From Streptomyces daqingensis (lineage in GTDB: Bacteria > Actinomycetota > Actinomycetes > Streptomycetales > Streptomycetaceae), in the NCBI RefSeq assembly GCF_014645895.1, contig NZ_BMMP01000008.1:1-64000 (forward strand): a DNA stretch of 64,000 nt. Direction: 5' to 3'. Below are positions 1 to 9,196 of this stretch, in pieces (within the stretch, counting starts at the first letter, position 1; every line of letters starts with the position of its first letter). Made by a program: the position numbers and the translations under genes. The notes beneath the pieces were generated by a model that worked only from the letters and a program-made list of their open reading frames with translations, had not been told where the DNA came from and searched no databases.

Positions 1-266
1 CTTCATCGGACAGTTCATGGCGACGTATCACCCGACCATGATCCACCACACAAGATCAATTGAAGACACGGCCTAGGGTGCGTCGTCCGGACAGGGCGGG
101 GGCACCAACTCCCGTGCGGCTTCCGGGTCTCGGGGCCCGCCGCGGACGCCCGGGTGCCGCCGGAGAGCTTGTACGAACCACCGGATGGAACCGATCGGCG
201 GGCTTGTAACCTCCTAGGCCATGCCCGGGGGCGACCGGCCCCGAACTGCGTCCAGGGACGAAGCGG
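1..266. other. Left-edge stretch without a supported gene
   Basis: No convincing coding sequence is seen. One plus-strand frame is open from the edge and stops at TAG 74-76, with a poor G/C third-position bias (about 70 percent). It could be the tail of a gene lying outside the window. The first 76 bases are less GC-rich than the rest and end in a CTAG-containing sequence. This would fit the edge of an insertion sequence of the IS5 type, but nothing inside the window proves it. The remaining bases are GC-rich leader of the ABC transporter gene that follows. Confidence 0.3.
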
Positions 267-1649
267 ATGATCGAGGCGTACGGCCTGACGAAGCGCTACG
301 GCGCCAAGACAGCCGTCTACAACCTGTCCTTCCAGGTACGGCCGGGCACGGTCACGGGCTTCCTGGGGCCGAACGGCTCCGGCAAGTCCACGACGATGCG
401 CATGATCCTGGGGCTGGACGACCCGACGGCCGGCAGAGTCACCATCGGAGGCCACCCCTACCGCCGGCTGCCCAACGCGCCGCGACAGGTGGGCGCTCTG
501 CTGGACGCGAAGGCGGTGCACGGCGGACGGTCGGCGCGCAGCCACCTGCTCTCGCTGGCGCAGCTGTCGGGCATCCCCGCCCGCCGGGTGGACGAGGTGC
601 TCGACGTCGTGGGCCTCAAGCAGGTGGCCAGGAAGCGCTCCAAGGGTTTCTCGCTCGGTATGGGGCAGCGCCTGGGCATCGCCGCCGCCCTGCTGGGCGA
701 CCCGCAGGTGCTCCTCTTCGACGAGCCCGTCAACGGCCTCGACCCCGAAGGCATCCTCTGGGTGCGGAATCTGATGAAGCAGCTCGCCTCCGAGGGGCGC
801 ACCGTCTTCGTCTCGTCCCACCTGATGAGCGAGATGGCGCTGACCGCGGAGCATCTGATCGTCATCGGGCGCGGGCAGTTGATGGCGGACACGTCCGTCA
901 AGCAGTTCATCGCCCAGAACTCGGTGGGCTTCGCCCGTGTCCGTACGCCCGAGGGCGAGCCGGAGCAGCGGGAGAAGCTGCAGTCCGCGGTGAAGGAGGC
1001 GGGCGGCCAGGTCCAGCAGGAGGAGGACGGCGCGATGCGGGTGAGCGGCCTGCCGCTTCCGCAGATCAGCGACCTGGCGCACAGCGCGGACGTACGGCTG
1101 TGGGAGCTCTCGCCCCATCAGGCGTCCCTGGAGGAGGCGTACATGCGGCTCACACAGGGCGCCGTGGACTACCGCTCCAGCACCGACCAGCGCGCCGGGC
1201 TGCAGATGCAGCCGGCCGCTCAGCCCGGGGTTCCCGCCGGGCCGCAGGGTCCGCCGCCCGTTCCGGGTGCTCCCGGCGGGCCGGTCGGCTGGGGCGCGCC
1301 CCAGCCCGGGGCACCCCTCCAGGGCGGACCGCACGCCGGTGCTCCGGGGTTCGGCCCCGCGCCTGCCTACGGCCCCGCGCCGGGCGCCGTCCCCGGTGCC
1401 GCCCCGGGCGTCCCCGGCGAGCAGCCCGGCCCGTACGGCGCCGCGCAGGCGCCGGCCGCGGGCCAGGTGTGGCACACGCCGCCGCAGCAGCCGCCCGCGC
1501 AGCAACCGCCGCAGCCCCAGCCCGCGCAGGCGCCGCAGCCCGTCCCGGCCGCGCAACCCGATTCCGCCCCGCAGCCCGCTCCCGCGGCGCGCCCGGAGCC
1601 CTCCGACGACGCTTCCCGGTCCGACAGCAGCGAGGACGACGCCCGATGA
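267..1649 (+). CDS. ABC transporter ATP-binding protein with Pro/Ala-rich C-terminal tail
   Basis: This is the cytoplasmic ATPase subunit of a drug/bacitracin-type ABC exporter. Visible motifs are Walker A GPNGSGKS (34-41), a signature loop SLGMGQ (129-134) and Walker B VLLFDEP (148-154), followed by a switch histidine in SSHLMSE. The ABC domain and short accessory region end near residue 310. The last 150 residues are a low-complexity Pro/Ala/Gly/Gln tail, which makes the 460-aa protein longer than the roughly 300 aa usual for the family. The stop overlaps the permease start by four bases (ATGA), so the two genes are translationally coupled. The substrate cannot be told from sequence. The start is the first ATG of the frame, with only a weak purine-rich RBS. 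Confidence 0.9.
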   Translation: MIEAYGLTKRYGAKTAVYNLSFQVRPGTVTGFLGPNGSGKSTTMRMILGLDDPTAGRVTIGGHPYRRLPNAPRQVGALLDAKAVHGGRSARSHLLSLAQLSGIPARRVDEVLDVVGLKQVARKRSKGFSLGMGQRLGIAAALLGDPQVLLFDEPVNGLDPEGILWVRNLMKQLASEGRTVFVSSHLMSEMALTAEHLIVIGRGQLMADTSVKQFIAQNSVGFARVRTPEGEPEQREKLQSAVKEAGGQVQQEEDGAMRVSGLPLPQISDLAHSADVRLWELSPHQASLEEAYMRLTQGAVDYRSSTDQRAGLQMQPAAQPGVPAGPQGPPPVPGAPGGPVGWGAPQPGAPLQGGPHAGAPGFGPAPAYGPAPGAVPGAAPGVPGEQPGPYGAAQAPAAGQVWHTPPQQPPAQQPPQPQPAQAPQPVPAAQPDSAPQPAPAARPEPSDDASRSDSSEDDAR

Positions 1650-2725
1650 CCACCCCCGACCAGCAGCCCCAGCAGCCGCCCCGGAACGGGGAGCACCAGC
1701 CGCAGCAGGGCCCTCCGGGGCAGCAGAACGCCGTGGCCCAGCCCCCGCACGGCGCGCCGGGCGGGCCCGGCGCACACGCCCAGGCGGAGCCCCGTACGGA
1801 CGGCACCGCCATCGCATCGCCGCCCCCGCCGCCGCAGGCACACCCCCTGGCCGGGGGGACCGGGGGCGCCTGGGGCTACGCCTCCCCCATCCCGCTCCGG
1901 CGCACCCACCTCGGCCACGCCGTCGCCTCGGAGTGGACGAAGATCCGCTCGGTGCGCTCGACGGTGTGGACGCTCGGCGTGATGTTCCTGCTCACCGTCG
2001 GGATCGGCCTGCTCACCGCACTCGGCCTGAGCGGCGGCACGTTCACCGGCATGCCGCTCCTCGCGCCGGGGCTCTTCGGCCTGATGCTCGGCCAGATCTG
2101 CATCATCACCCTCGGCGTGCTGGTGATCACCTCCGAGTACGGCACCGGCATGATCCGCACCACCATGACGGCCTGCCCCAACCGGGGCCGGGTGCTCGTC
2201 GCCAAGTCGCTGATCTTCTTCCTGCTCGCCTTCTGCATGACGACGGTCGCCTGCACCATCACCGCACTCATCAACTCGGCGCTGCTGAGCGACCAGGAGA
2301 TCCCGCCCTTCGCCCGGCAGATGGAGGAGTTCGAGGGCTCCATCGAGGCCGGCCGGCTCGTCGCGGACAGCAGCCAGTGGCTCGGGGCCACGGTCGGCGC
2401 CGGTCTGTACGTCGCGCTGCTGGGGCTGCTGGCCCTGGCCGTCGGGGCGCTGATGAGGCACTCGGCGGGAGCGATCACCGCCATGCTCGGCCTCGTCCTG
2501 CTGCCGCTGGTGATGTCGCTGTTCATGGCGGGCGAGTCGCTGCGCAAGGTCCGCGAGTTCCTCGTGGAGTACTCCCCGCTGAACGGCCTGGCCTCGCTCT
2601 ACCGCATGCCGATGGCGGGCGAGGACCAGAACGCGACCGGATGGCCGCTGCTGGGCATCCTCGCGGCGGTCACGGCGGTCGCGCTCGCCGCCGCGTACGC
2701 CATGCTCAACAGCCGGGACGTCTGA
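1646..2725 (+). CDS. ABC-2 type permease subunit
   Basis: This 359-aa membrane partner of the upstream ATPase begins at the ATG inside the ATGA overlap. The first 75 residues are Gln/Pro/Gly-rich and hydrophilic. The segment after them (HLGHAVASEWTKIRS) is the cytoplasmic lead-in typical of ABC-2/BcrB-like permeases and is followed by about six hydrophobic segments. The last segment ends at the C-terminus (AAAYAMLNSRDV). Both subunits share a disordered Pro/Gln-rich extension, which may be an interaction or localisation module (inference). The exported substrate is unknown. Confidence 0.88.
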   Translation: MTTPDQQPQQPPRNGEHQPQQGPPGQQNAVAQPPHGAPGGPGAHAQAEPRTDGTAIASPPPPPQAHPLAGGTGGAWGYASPIPLRRTHLGHAVASEWTKIRSVRSTVWTLGVMFLLTVGIGLLTALGLSGGTFTGMPLLAPGLFGLMLGQICIITLGVLVITSEYGTGMIRTTMTACPNRGRVLVAKSLIFFLLAFCMTTVACTITALINSALLSDQEIPPFARQMEEFEGSIEAGRLVADSSQWLGATVGAGLYVALLGLLALAVGALMRHSAGAITAMLGLVLLPLVMSLFMAGESLRKVREFLVEYSPLNGLASLYRMPMAGEDQNATGWPLLGILAAVTAVALAAAYAMLNSRDV

Positions 2726-2751
2726 CGGTCCGGGCGGGACGTCCGGCGGTA

Positions 2752-2776
2752 CGGCGGGGCGCGCGAAGCCCCGTCG
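2752..2776 (+). terminator. Terminator-like hairpin after the ABC operon
   Basis: A 9-bp stem (2752-2760 with 2768-2776, one G-U pair) closes a 7-base loop 26 bases after the permease stop. No T-run follows, which is usual for GC-rich actinobacterial terminators. Confidence 0.5.
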
Positions 2777-2974
2777 GGCGCCGCGGTCCGGCGGCCTCCC
2801 GTCGCTCCTTCCGGCCGGCCTGACGATCCGTCGGTCCGTCCGTGCTCCGACCTGCCGTGACGTCCGCCGGCCGCCGTCCCGTCCGGGCGGTACGCCCTCC
2901 CGGCACGCGTAAAGACCCGCGAGAGGGGCACCCCTCCGGCGCGACGACGTGACCGCGCGGACGGAGGTCGGGTG

Positions 2975-5900
2975 ATGGGTGTACGCACCTGGATCGAGAG
3001 CTGGCCGGTGTACCGGCAGCTCACCGGGGAGGATCCGCTGGGCCGCGGAGCTGCCGCCACCTCGGCGCGCACACGCGGCTTGCGGCCCAGGACGGAGACC
3101 GCCGGGAAGGTCGTGAAGTCGGTCTGCCCGTACTGCGCGGTGGGCTGCGGGCAGAACGTCTACGTCGAGGACGGCGAGGTCGTCCAGATCGAGGGCGATC
3201 CCGACTCCCCCGTGAGCCGCGGCCGGCTCTGCCCCAAGGGTTCGGCGACGCTTCAGCTGACGACGGGGGACTCCCGCCGCCACGAGGTGCTCTACCGGCG
3301 CCCGTACGGCACGGACTGGGAACGGCTGGATCTCGACACCGCCATGGACATGGTGGCGGAGCGCGTCATCCGCACGCGGCGCGAATCGTGGCAGAGGGAG
3401 CACGAGGGTCTGCCCGTGAACCGCACCCTCGGCCTGGCGACGCTGGGCGGCGCCGCCCTCGACAACGAAGAGAACTACCTGATCAAGAAGCTCTTCACGG
3501 CCCTCGGCGTGGTGCAGATCGAGAACCAGGCCCGCATCTGCCACAGCTCGACCGTCGCCGGCCTCGGCACGTCCTTCGGACGAGGAGGCGCCACGACGTT
3601 CCTGCAGGACCTGCAGAACTCCGACTGCATCGTCATCGAGGGCTCCAACTTCGCCGAGGCGCACCCGGTGGGTTTCCAGTGGGTGATGGAGGCGAAGGCA
3701 CGCGGCGCCAAGGTCATCCACGTCGACCCGCGCTTCACCCGTACGAGCGCACTCGCCGACCTGTACGTCCCGATCCGGGCGGGCACCGACATCGCCTTCC
3801 TCGGCGGGATCGTCAACCACGTGCTGAGCACCGGTTCGGACTTCCGCGAGTACGTCCTCGAGTACACCAACGCGTCCACGATCGTCAGCGAGGAATTCCA
3901 GGACACCGAGGACCTCGACGGCCTCTTCTCCGGCTTCGACCCGGAGACCGGCCGGTACGACATGGACAGCTGGCAGTACGAGGGCGGCGGGACGATACAG
4001 GCCGCCTCCGGCGAGCGGGACGCGCTGTACGGCGAGCGGACGAAGGGGGCCGGGCGGGACGGGAAGGCCTCAAGCGCGCGCGGCACGCCGCGCACCCCGG
4101 CGTCCGCGGGCAAGGCGGAGTCGCACGGCTCGGGCGGTCCGGGCCTCGAAGTGGAGGCGGAGTCGCGACAGGACCGCACGCTCCAGGACCCGCGCTGCGT
4201 CTACCAGATCCTCAAGCGCCACTTCGCCCGCTACACCCCGGAGATGGTCGAGGAGACCTGCGGCATCCCGCAGGAGACCTTCCTCGAGGTCTGCCGTGCC
4301 CTGGTGGAGAACTCCGGACCCGACCGCACCAGCGAGTTCTGCTACGCGGTCGGCTGGACGCAGCACACGGTCGGCGCCCAGTACATCCGCACCGCCTGCA
4401 TCCTGCAGCTCCTCCTGGGCAACATCGGGCGTCCCGGCGGCGGCATCCAGGCCCTGCGCGGCCACGCGAGCATCCAGGGGTCCAGCGACATCCCGACCCT
4501 GTTCAACCTGCTGCCCGGGTACATCCCGATGCCGCACGCGCACGAGGAGGAGGACCTCGACACGTTCGTGCGGGCGGTACAGGCGGACAAGGGCTTCTGG
4601 GGCAACATGCGCTCCTACCTCGTCAGCCTGATGAAGGCGTACTGGGGCGACGCCGCCACCGAGGACAACGACTACTGCTTCGACCACCTTCCCCGCCTCA
4701 CCGGCTCGCACAGCACCTACGAGACCGTGCTGAACCAGCTCGACGGCGTCTGCAAGGGCTACTTCCTGATGGGCGAGAACCCGGCCGTCGGCTCCGCCAA
4801 CTCCCGCCTGCAGCGCCTGGGGATGGCCAACCTCGAATGGCAGGTCGTCCGAGACTTCTCGCTCGTCGAATCGGCGACGTGGTGGAAGGACGGGCCCGAG
4901 ATCGAGACCGGGGAGCTGCGCACGGAGGACATCGGCACCGAGGTCTTCTTCTTCCCCGCGGCCTCGCACACCGAGAAGGCGGGCTCCTTCACCAACACCA
5001 ACCGGTACGTGCAGTGGCACGAACCGGCGAAGGAACCGGACGGCGAGGCCCGCAGCGACCTGTGGTTCGTGTACCACCTGGGCAAGCGCATCCGGGAGCG
5101 TCTCAAGGACTCCACCGACCCGATGGACCGTCCGCTGCTCGACCTCACCTGGGACTACCCGACCGAGGGCCGGCTGGACGAGCCCAGCGCCGAGGCCGTT
5201 CTCGCGGAGATCAACGGTTACGGCCCGGACGGCGAACCGCTCTCCGGCTACCAGCAGTTGAAGGACGACGGCTCCACGTCCTGCGGCTGCTGGATCTACT
5301 GCGGTGTCTACGCGGACGGCGTCAACCAGGCCGCCCGCAAGAAGCCGCACACGGAGCAGGACTGGATCGCCGCCGAGTGGGCGTGGTCCTGGCCCGCCAA
5401 CCGCCGCATCCTCTACAACCGCGCCTCCGCCGACCCCGCCGGCAGCCCGTGGAGCGACCGCAAGGCGCTGGTGTGGTGGGACGAGAAGCAGGGCCGCTGG
5501 ACGGGCCACGACAACGCCGACTTCATCGCGGACCGGCCGCCCTCCTACCGCCCCGAACCGGGCGCCACCGGGCCGGACGCGATCAGCGGCGTCGACCCGT
5601 TCATCATGCAGGCCGACGGAAAGGGCTGGCTGTACGCACCGGCCGGGCTCCTCGACGGCCCGCTGCCCACGCACTACGAGCCGCAGGACTCCCCCGTCGC
5701 CAACCCGGTCCACCCGCGGCAGCAGCGCAGCCCCGTACGCGAGTTCTTCTCCCGCGAGGGCAACCGCTACCACAACAGCGGAACGGAGCCCGGCTCGGAC
5801 GTCTATCCGTACGTGGTGACGACGTACCGGCTCACCGAGCACTTCACCGCGGGCGGCATGACCCGCTGGACGCCGTATCTGGCGGAACTCCAGCCGGAGT

Positions 5901-6286
5901 TCTTCTGCGAGGTCTCCCCCGAGCTCGCCGCGGAACGCGGCCTGGAGCACGCCGGCTGGGCCACCATCGTCACCGCACGCAGCGCCATCGAGGCCCGGGT
6001 GCTGGTCACCGAGCGGATGTCGCCGCTGCGGGCGGGCGGCCGCACCGTCCACCAGATCGGCCTGCCGTACCACTGGGGCCGCAACGGCTACAGCACCGGC
6101 GACTCTGCCAACGAGCTGACGTCGATCGCGCTCGACCCGAACGTGCACATCCAGGAAGTGAAGGCGCTGACCGCCGACATCCGCCCCGGCCGCCGCCCGC
6201 GCGGCCCGGAGCTGCTCCAGCTCGTCCGCGAGTACCGGGAGCGCGGCGGCGTCAGCGAGGCGACAGGAACGGAGGCGCGGGGATGA
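2975..6286 (+). CDS. fdhA: Formate dehydrogenase, molybdopterin-containing catalytic subunit (Cys type)
   Basis: Oxidises formate to CO2 at a Mo/W-bis-MGD centre. The N-terminal 4Fe-4S motif is CPYCAVGC with a fourth Cys in RLCPKG (Cys51, 54, 58, 86). The residue that is Sec in E. coli FdhF is Cys189 in the motif ARICHSSTVAGL, encoded by TGC, so this is the non-seleno form. Molybdopterin and molydopterin-dinucleotide-binding domains follow. No twin-arginine signal precedes the Fe-S motif, unlike FdnG, so the active site is probably cytoplasmic. A hydrophilic Gly/Ser/Lys-rich insert lies around residues 345-400. GTG 2972 is in frame, but GGAGGT at 2963-2968 is better spaced for ATG 2975. The stop overlaps fdhB by ATGA. 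Confidence 0.93.
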   Translation: MGVRTWIESWPVYRQLTGEDPLGRGAAATSARTRGLRPRTETAGKVVKSVCPYCAVGCGQNVYVEDGEVVQIEGDPDSPVSRGRLCPKGSATLQLTTGDSRRHEVLYRRPYGTDWERLDLDTAMDMVAERVIRTRRESWQREHEGLPVNRTLGLATLGGAALDNEENYLIKKLFTALGVVQIENQARICHSSTVAGLGTSFGRGGATTFLQDLQNSDCIVIEGSNFAEAHPVGFQWVMEAKARGAKVIHVDPRFTRTSALADLYVPIRAGTDIAFLGGIVNHVLSTGSDFREYVLEYTNASTIVSEEFQDTEDLDGLFSGFDPETGRYDMDSWQYEGGGTIQAASGERDALYGERTKGAGRDGKASSARGTPRTPASAGKAESHGSGGPGLEVEAESRQDRTLQDPRCVYQILKRHFARYTPEMVEETCGIPQETFLEVCRALVENSGPDRTSEFCYAVGWTQHTVGAQYIRTACILQLLLGNIGRPGGGIQALRGHASIQGSSDIPTLFNLLPGYIPMPHAHEEEDLDTFVRAVQADKGFWGNMRSYLVSLMKAYWGDAATEDNDYCFDHLPRLTGSHSTYETVLNQLDGVCKGYFLMGENPAVGSANSRLQRLGMANLEWQVVRDFSLVESATWWKDGPEIETGELRTEDIGTEVFFFPAASHTEKAGSFTNTNRYVQWHEPAKEPDGEARSDLWFVYHLGKRIRERLKDSTDPMDRPLLDLTWDYPTEGRLDEPSAEAVLAEINGYGPDGEPLSGYQQLKDDGSTSCGCWIYCGVYADGVNQAARKKPHTEQDWIAAEWAWSWPANRRILYNRASADPAGSPWSDRKALVWWDEKQGRWTGHDNADFIADRPPSYRPEPGATGPDAISGVDPFIMQADGKGWLYAPAGLLDGPLPTHYEPQDSPVANPVHPRQQRSPVREFFSREGNRYHNSGTEPGSDVYPYVVTTYRLTEHFTAGGMTRWTPYLAELQPEFFCEVSPELAAERGLEHAGWATIVTARSAIEARVLVTERMSPLRAGGRTVHQIGLPYHWGRNGYSTGDSANELTSIALDPNVHIQEVKALTADIRPGRRPRGPELLQLVREYRERGGVSEATGTEARG

Positions 6287-7326
6287 CCGACTCCCTGACC
6301 GGCGGCGGCAGCACCGGCGGCTCGCTCGTGGGACGGAACCTGCTCGCCGGCGCGGAGGACGACCCGGCGGGCGACGCCGGCCACACCGGGCACCCGCCGC
6401 GCGTCGGCTTCTTCACCGACACCTCCGTGTGCATCGGCTGCAAGGCGTGCGAGGTGGCGTGCAAAGAGTGGAACGCCATCCCGGAGGACGGCCTCGACCT
6501 CACCGGGATGAGCTACGACAACTCGCAGGGCCTGGGCGCCTCGACGTGGCGGCACGTCGCGTTCATCGAGCAGAGCAAGCCCCTCGGGCACGCCCACGCC
6601 GACGTCGACCACAGCGGTACGGACGTCCTCGCGCTCGCCGCCGAGATCCCCACCGGAAGCGCGGCGGCGCAGCCGCACGCGGCGGGCGCCCCGGACGCGC
6701 CGGGCCCGCCCGAGGCCGACGGCCGCACCGAACTGCGCTGGCTGATGTCCTCGGACGTGTGCAAGCACTGCACGCACGCCGCCTGCCTGGACGTGTGCCC
6801 CACGGGTTCGCTCTTCCGCACCGAGTTCGGCACCGTCGTCGTGCAGGAGGACATCTGCAACGGCTGCGGCTACTGCGTGCCCGCCTGCCCCTACGGCGTC
6901 ATCGAGCAACGCCCCCACGACGGCCGGGCGTTCAAGTGCACGATGTGCTACGACCGCCTCGGCGCCGGCCAGGAACCCGCCTGCGCGAAGGCATGCCCGA
7001 CGGACTCCATCCAGTTCGGCCCTCTCGACGAGCTGCGCGAGCGGGCGGAGGCCCGCGTCACCCAGCTCCGGGAGGCGGGCGTGAGCGACGCCCGGCTGTA
7101 CGGACACGACCCCGACGACGGAGTCGGCGGCGACGGCGCGTTCTTCCTGCTCCTCGACGATCCGGAGGTGTACGGGCTGCCGCCCGACCCCGTCGTCACG
7201 ACCCGCGACCTGCCCGACATGTGGCGGCACGCGGGTGCGGCGGCACTGGCCCTGCTGGGCGGGCTCGCGGCCGTCTTCGCCGCGCACGGACGCAGCACAG
7301 CGACGACGAGGAGGTTCCGGCGATGA
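6283..7326 (+). CDS. fdhB: Formate dehydrogenase iron-sulfur subunit
   Basis: This 347-aa four-cluster ferredoxin-type electron-transfer subunit resembles FdnH/FdoH. Four Cys motifs are visible: CIGCKACEVAC (from Cys50), CKHCTHAACLDVC, CNGCGYCVPAC and CTMC...CAKAC. Together they should ligate four 4Fe-4S clusters. A single hydrophobic segment near the C-terminus (HAGAAALALLGGLAAVFAA) would anchor it in the membrane. The N-terminal 40 residues are Gly/Asp-rich and not signal-like. The gene overlaps both neighbours by ATGA, so the three subunits are coupled. It passes electrons from the catalytic subunit to the NrfD-type membrane protein. Confidence 0.93.
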   Translation: MTDSLTGGGSTGGSLVGRNLLAGAEDDPAGDAGHTGHPPRVGFFTDTSVCIGCKACEVACKEWNAIPEDGLDLTGMSYDNSQGLGASTWRHVAFIEQSKPLGHAHADVDHSGTDVLALAAEIPTGSAAAQPHAAGAPDAPGPPEADGRTELRWLMSSDVCKHCTHAACLDVCPTGSLFRTEFGTVVVQEDICNGCGYCVPACPYGVIEQRPHDGRAFKCTMCYDRLGAGQEPACAKACPTDSIQFGPLDELRERAEARVTQLREAGVSDARLYGHDPDDGVGGDGAFFLLLDDPEVYGLPPDPVVTTRDLPDMWRHAGAAALALLGGLAAVFAAHGRSTATTRRFRR

Positions 7327-8567
7327 GCGGCGACGCGGACGCCCACCGCGGGCAGGGCGAGGACGTGCGGCACAACGGGCACCGCCCGTACGGGGAGATC
7401 TACGAGGACCCGGCGCGGCTGCGGCGGGACGGCAGCATCTCCGACGTGACGAAGGACGGCGTGCGGGGCGAACGCCCCGGCCGGGCGGCGCTCGTCGGCG
7501 GACACGACCTCACCGGGGGCCGCGGTGAGCGCGGCGCTGCCGGCTCCGGCGGCAGGCACCGCGGCGGACGGGCAGGGCGCAAGCGCCGCAAGGGCGAGCA
7601 ACCCATGGTGCCCGAGGCCGAGTTCACCTCGTACTACGGCCGCCCCGTGCTCAACCAGCCGGCGTGGAAGGCGCAGAACATCGCCGGGTACTTCTTCCTC
7701 GGCGGGCTGGCCGGAGCGGGATCCGTCCTCGCGGCCGGGGCCGAACTGACCGGCCGGCCCGTGATGGCCCGCGCGCTGAAGGTCTCGTCGGCGGCGTCGA
7801 TCGCCGGCTCGGCCGCGGCCCTCATCCACGACCTCGGCCGTCCCGGCCGCTTCGTGAACATGCTGCGGGTCTTCAAGCCGACCTCGCCCATGAGCGTGGG
7901 CTCCTGGCTGCTCGCGGCGTACGGTCCGGCCGCGGGAACCGCCGGCCTGTGCGCGGCGAGCGGGCGGCTTCCCCGCCTCGGGCGCACGGCGTCGGTGGGC
8001 GCGGCGCTGCTCGGCCCGGCGGTGGCGGCGTACACCGCGGTGCTCGCGTCGGACACCGCGGTGCCCGCGTGGCACGACGGATACCGCGAACTCCCCTTCG
8101 TCTTCGTCGGTTCGGCCGCCGCCGCTGCCTCCGGAGCTGCCCTGCTGGCCTCCCCGCTCGCGGAGAACGGGCCCGCCCGCACCGCCGCCCTCGCGGGGAC
8201 GGCCCTGGAGAACGCGGCGGTCAAGACGATGGAGCGCAGGCTGGGCCTCGTCGCAGAGGTCTACCGGGAGGGCGGCGGGGGCCGCTGGATGCGTGCCGCC
8301 GAAGCCCTGTCCGCCGCGGGCGCGGCCGGGGCGGCGCTGCTCGCGGGGCGCAGCCGCGTCGCCGCGGGCGTCTCGGGGGCAGCGCTGCTCGCCGCCTCGG
8401 CGTGCACGCGGCTCGGCGTCTTCCAGGCAGGGATGGCGTCCTCGAAGGACCCCAAGTACACGGTCGTACCGCAGAGGGAGAGGCTGCGCGCGCGGGAGCG
8501 GGAGCAGCAGCAGAGCCGGGCTGGGGCGCGGCACGGCGCCTCGGACGGTGAGGAGGCGCGGGACTGA
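7323..8567 (+). CDS. nrfD: NrfD/PsrC-type membrane subunit of the formate dehydrogenase
   Basis: This 414-aa polytopic protein starts in the ATGA overlap with fdhB. The first 95 residues are hydrophilic and Arg/Gly-rich. From 'FTSYYGRPVLNQPAWK' onward it follows the NrfD pattern: AGYFFLGGLAGAG, a conserved DLGRPGRF loop after the second helix, then WLLAAYGPAAG and further hydrophobic segments. NrfD proteins oxidise or reduce membrane quinone and replace the cytochrome b gamma subunit of FDH-N. The operon therefore probably links formate oxidation to menaquinone. The long basic N-terminal extension is unusual, and a later start is possible but none has a better RBS. Confidence 0.88.
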   Translation: MSGDADAHRGQGEDVRHNGHRPYGEIYEDPARLRRDGSISDVTKDGVRGERPGRAALVGGHDLTGGRGERGAAGSGGRHRGGRAGRKRRKGEQPMVPEAEFTSYYGRPVLNQPAWKAQNIAGYFFLGGLAGAGSVLAAGAELTGRPVMARALKVSSAASIAGSAAALIHDLGRPGRFVNMLRVFKPTSPMSVGSWLLAAYGPAAGTAGLCAASGRLPRLGRTASVGAALLGPAVAAYTAVLASDTAVPAWHDGYRELPFVFVGSAAAAASGAALLASPLAENGPARTAALAGTALENAAVKTMERRLGLVAEVYREGGGGRWMRAAEALSAAGAAGAALLAGRSRVAAGVSGAALLAASACTRLGVFQAGMASSKDPKYTVVPQRERLRAREREQQQSRAGARHGASDGEEARD

Positions 8568-8587
8568 CGTGCCCGCCCTGAGGCACG
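8568..8587 (+). terminator. Hairpin directly after the formate dehydrogenase operon
   Basis: Six-base arms CGTGCC (8568-8573) and GGCACG (8582-8587) start at the base after the stop codon. More GC-rich hairpin potential follows in the gap to the convergent gene. Confidence 0.4.
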
Positions 8588-8646
8588 GCGCCCCCGCGCC
8601 CCCCGGGGCCGGGCCACCTGGCTCCGGCAGGTCTGGGTCCGCGGGC

Positions 8647-8982
8647 TCAGTACCGCGGGGCGTTGCGCGACCGCTGGACGCGCACGCTCCGGCGGTCCCG
8701 CGCGTTCCAGCAGGCCTTGTGCCAGTGCCGCCGGTCGTCGACGTCGCCCGTCCGCGGCCAGGCCACCACGTGCGGGACGGCCGGGATCTCCTGGTCGCAC
8801 CCGGGGCACCGGTAGAGCTTGCCCGTCGTGCCGCCGACGTGGCGCACGGCCCAGTCCTCTCCGCGCCACTCCTCCGTGCGCTCCAGCCCGTACCGCGGGC
8901 CCGTCTCGCCGCCGCGGGCGCCGCCCGCGAACGCGGAAGATCTCGGTGCACCGCCACGGGGGCGGTTACGACGCGGGGACAC
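8647..8982 (-). CDS. Small conserved actinobacterial protein with a zinc-ribbon-like motif
   Basis: This 111-aa basic protein has an Arg/Gly-rich N-terminus and a C-terminal CPGCDQEI ... HWHKACWN segment that looks like a Cys2/His-Cys metal site. Homologues are often labelled 'ATP/GTP-binding protein', but no Walker motif is visible, so I do not support that name. The start is GTG with GAGG about seven bases upstream. It is convergent with the formate dehydrogenase operon and divergent from the LLM oxidoreductase. The function is unknown. Confidence 0.75.
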   Translation of the reverse strand: MSPRRNRPRGGAPRSSAFAGGARGGETGPRYGLERTEEWRGEDWAVRHVGGTTGKLYRCPGCDQEIPAVPHVVAWPRTGDVDDRRHWHKACWNARDRRSVRVQRSRNAPRY

Positions 8983-9196
8983 AGGACACCTCGACAGGTC
9001 GGAACCGGGGGTCTTCCAGCGTAGCCATGAATCAAGCGGATGCGCGCAGCCCCGCTCAGACGGCGGGCCGTTCTGTCAACTCCCCTGTCACGGGGAGCCG
9101 TTCATCGGAAGAATGCGCGCACCAGGCCGTGCCCTTGGCACGTGTCAGCCGTTATTGCCTGTTGGGTGTCCGCAAAGCCCAAGAGGAGGGAGCAGC

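Noticed and set aside
15..1841. Long open minus-strand frame opposite the ABC transporter gene, and similar long frames opposite the fdh, atp and rho genes
   Set aside because: Open antisense frames are expected at this GC content. They lack the third-position bias and give Arg/Pro/Ala-rich proteins with no recognisable motif, while the sense frames are clear families.
3539..3541. Selenocysteine in the formate dehydrogenase
   Set aside because: The active-site codon is TGC (Cys), not TGA, so no SECIS element is needed.
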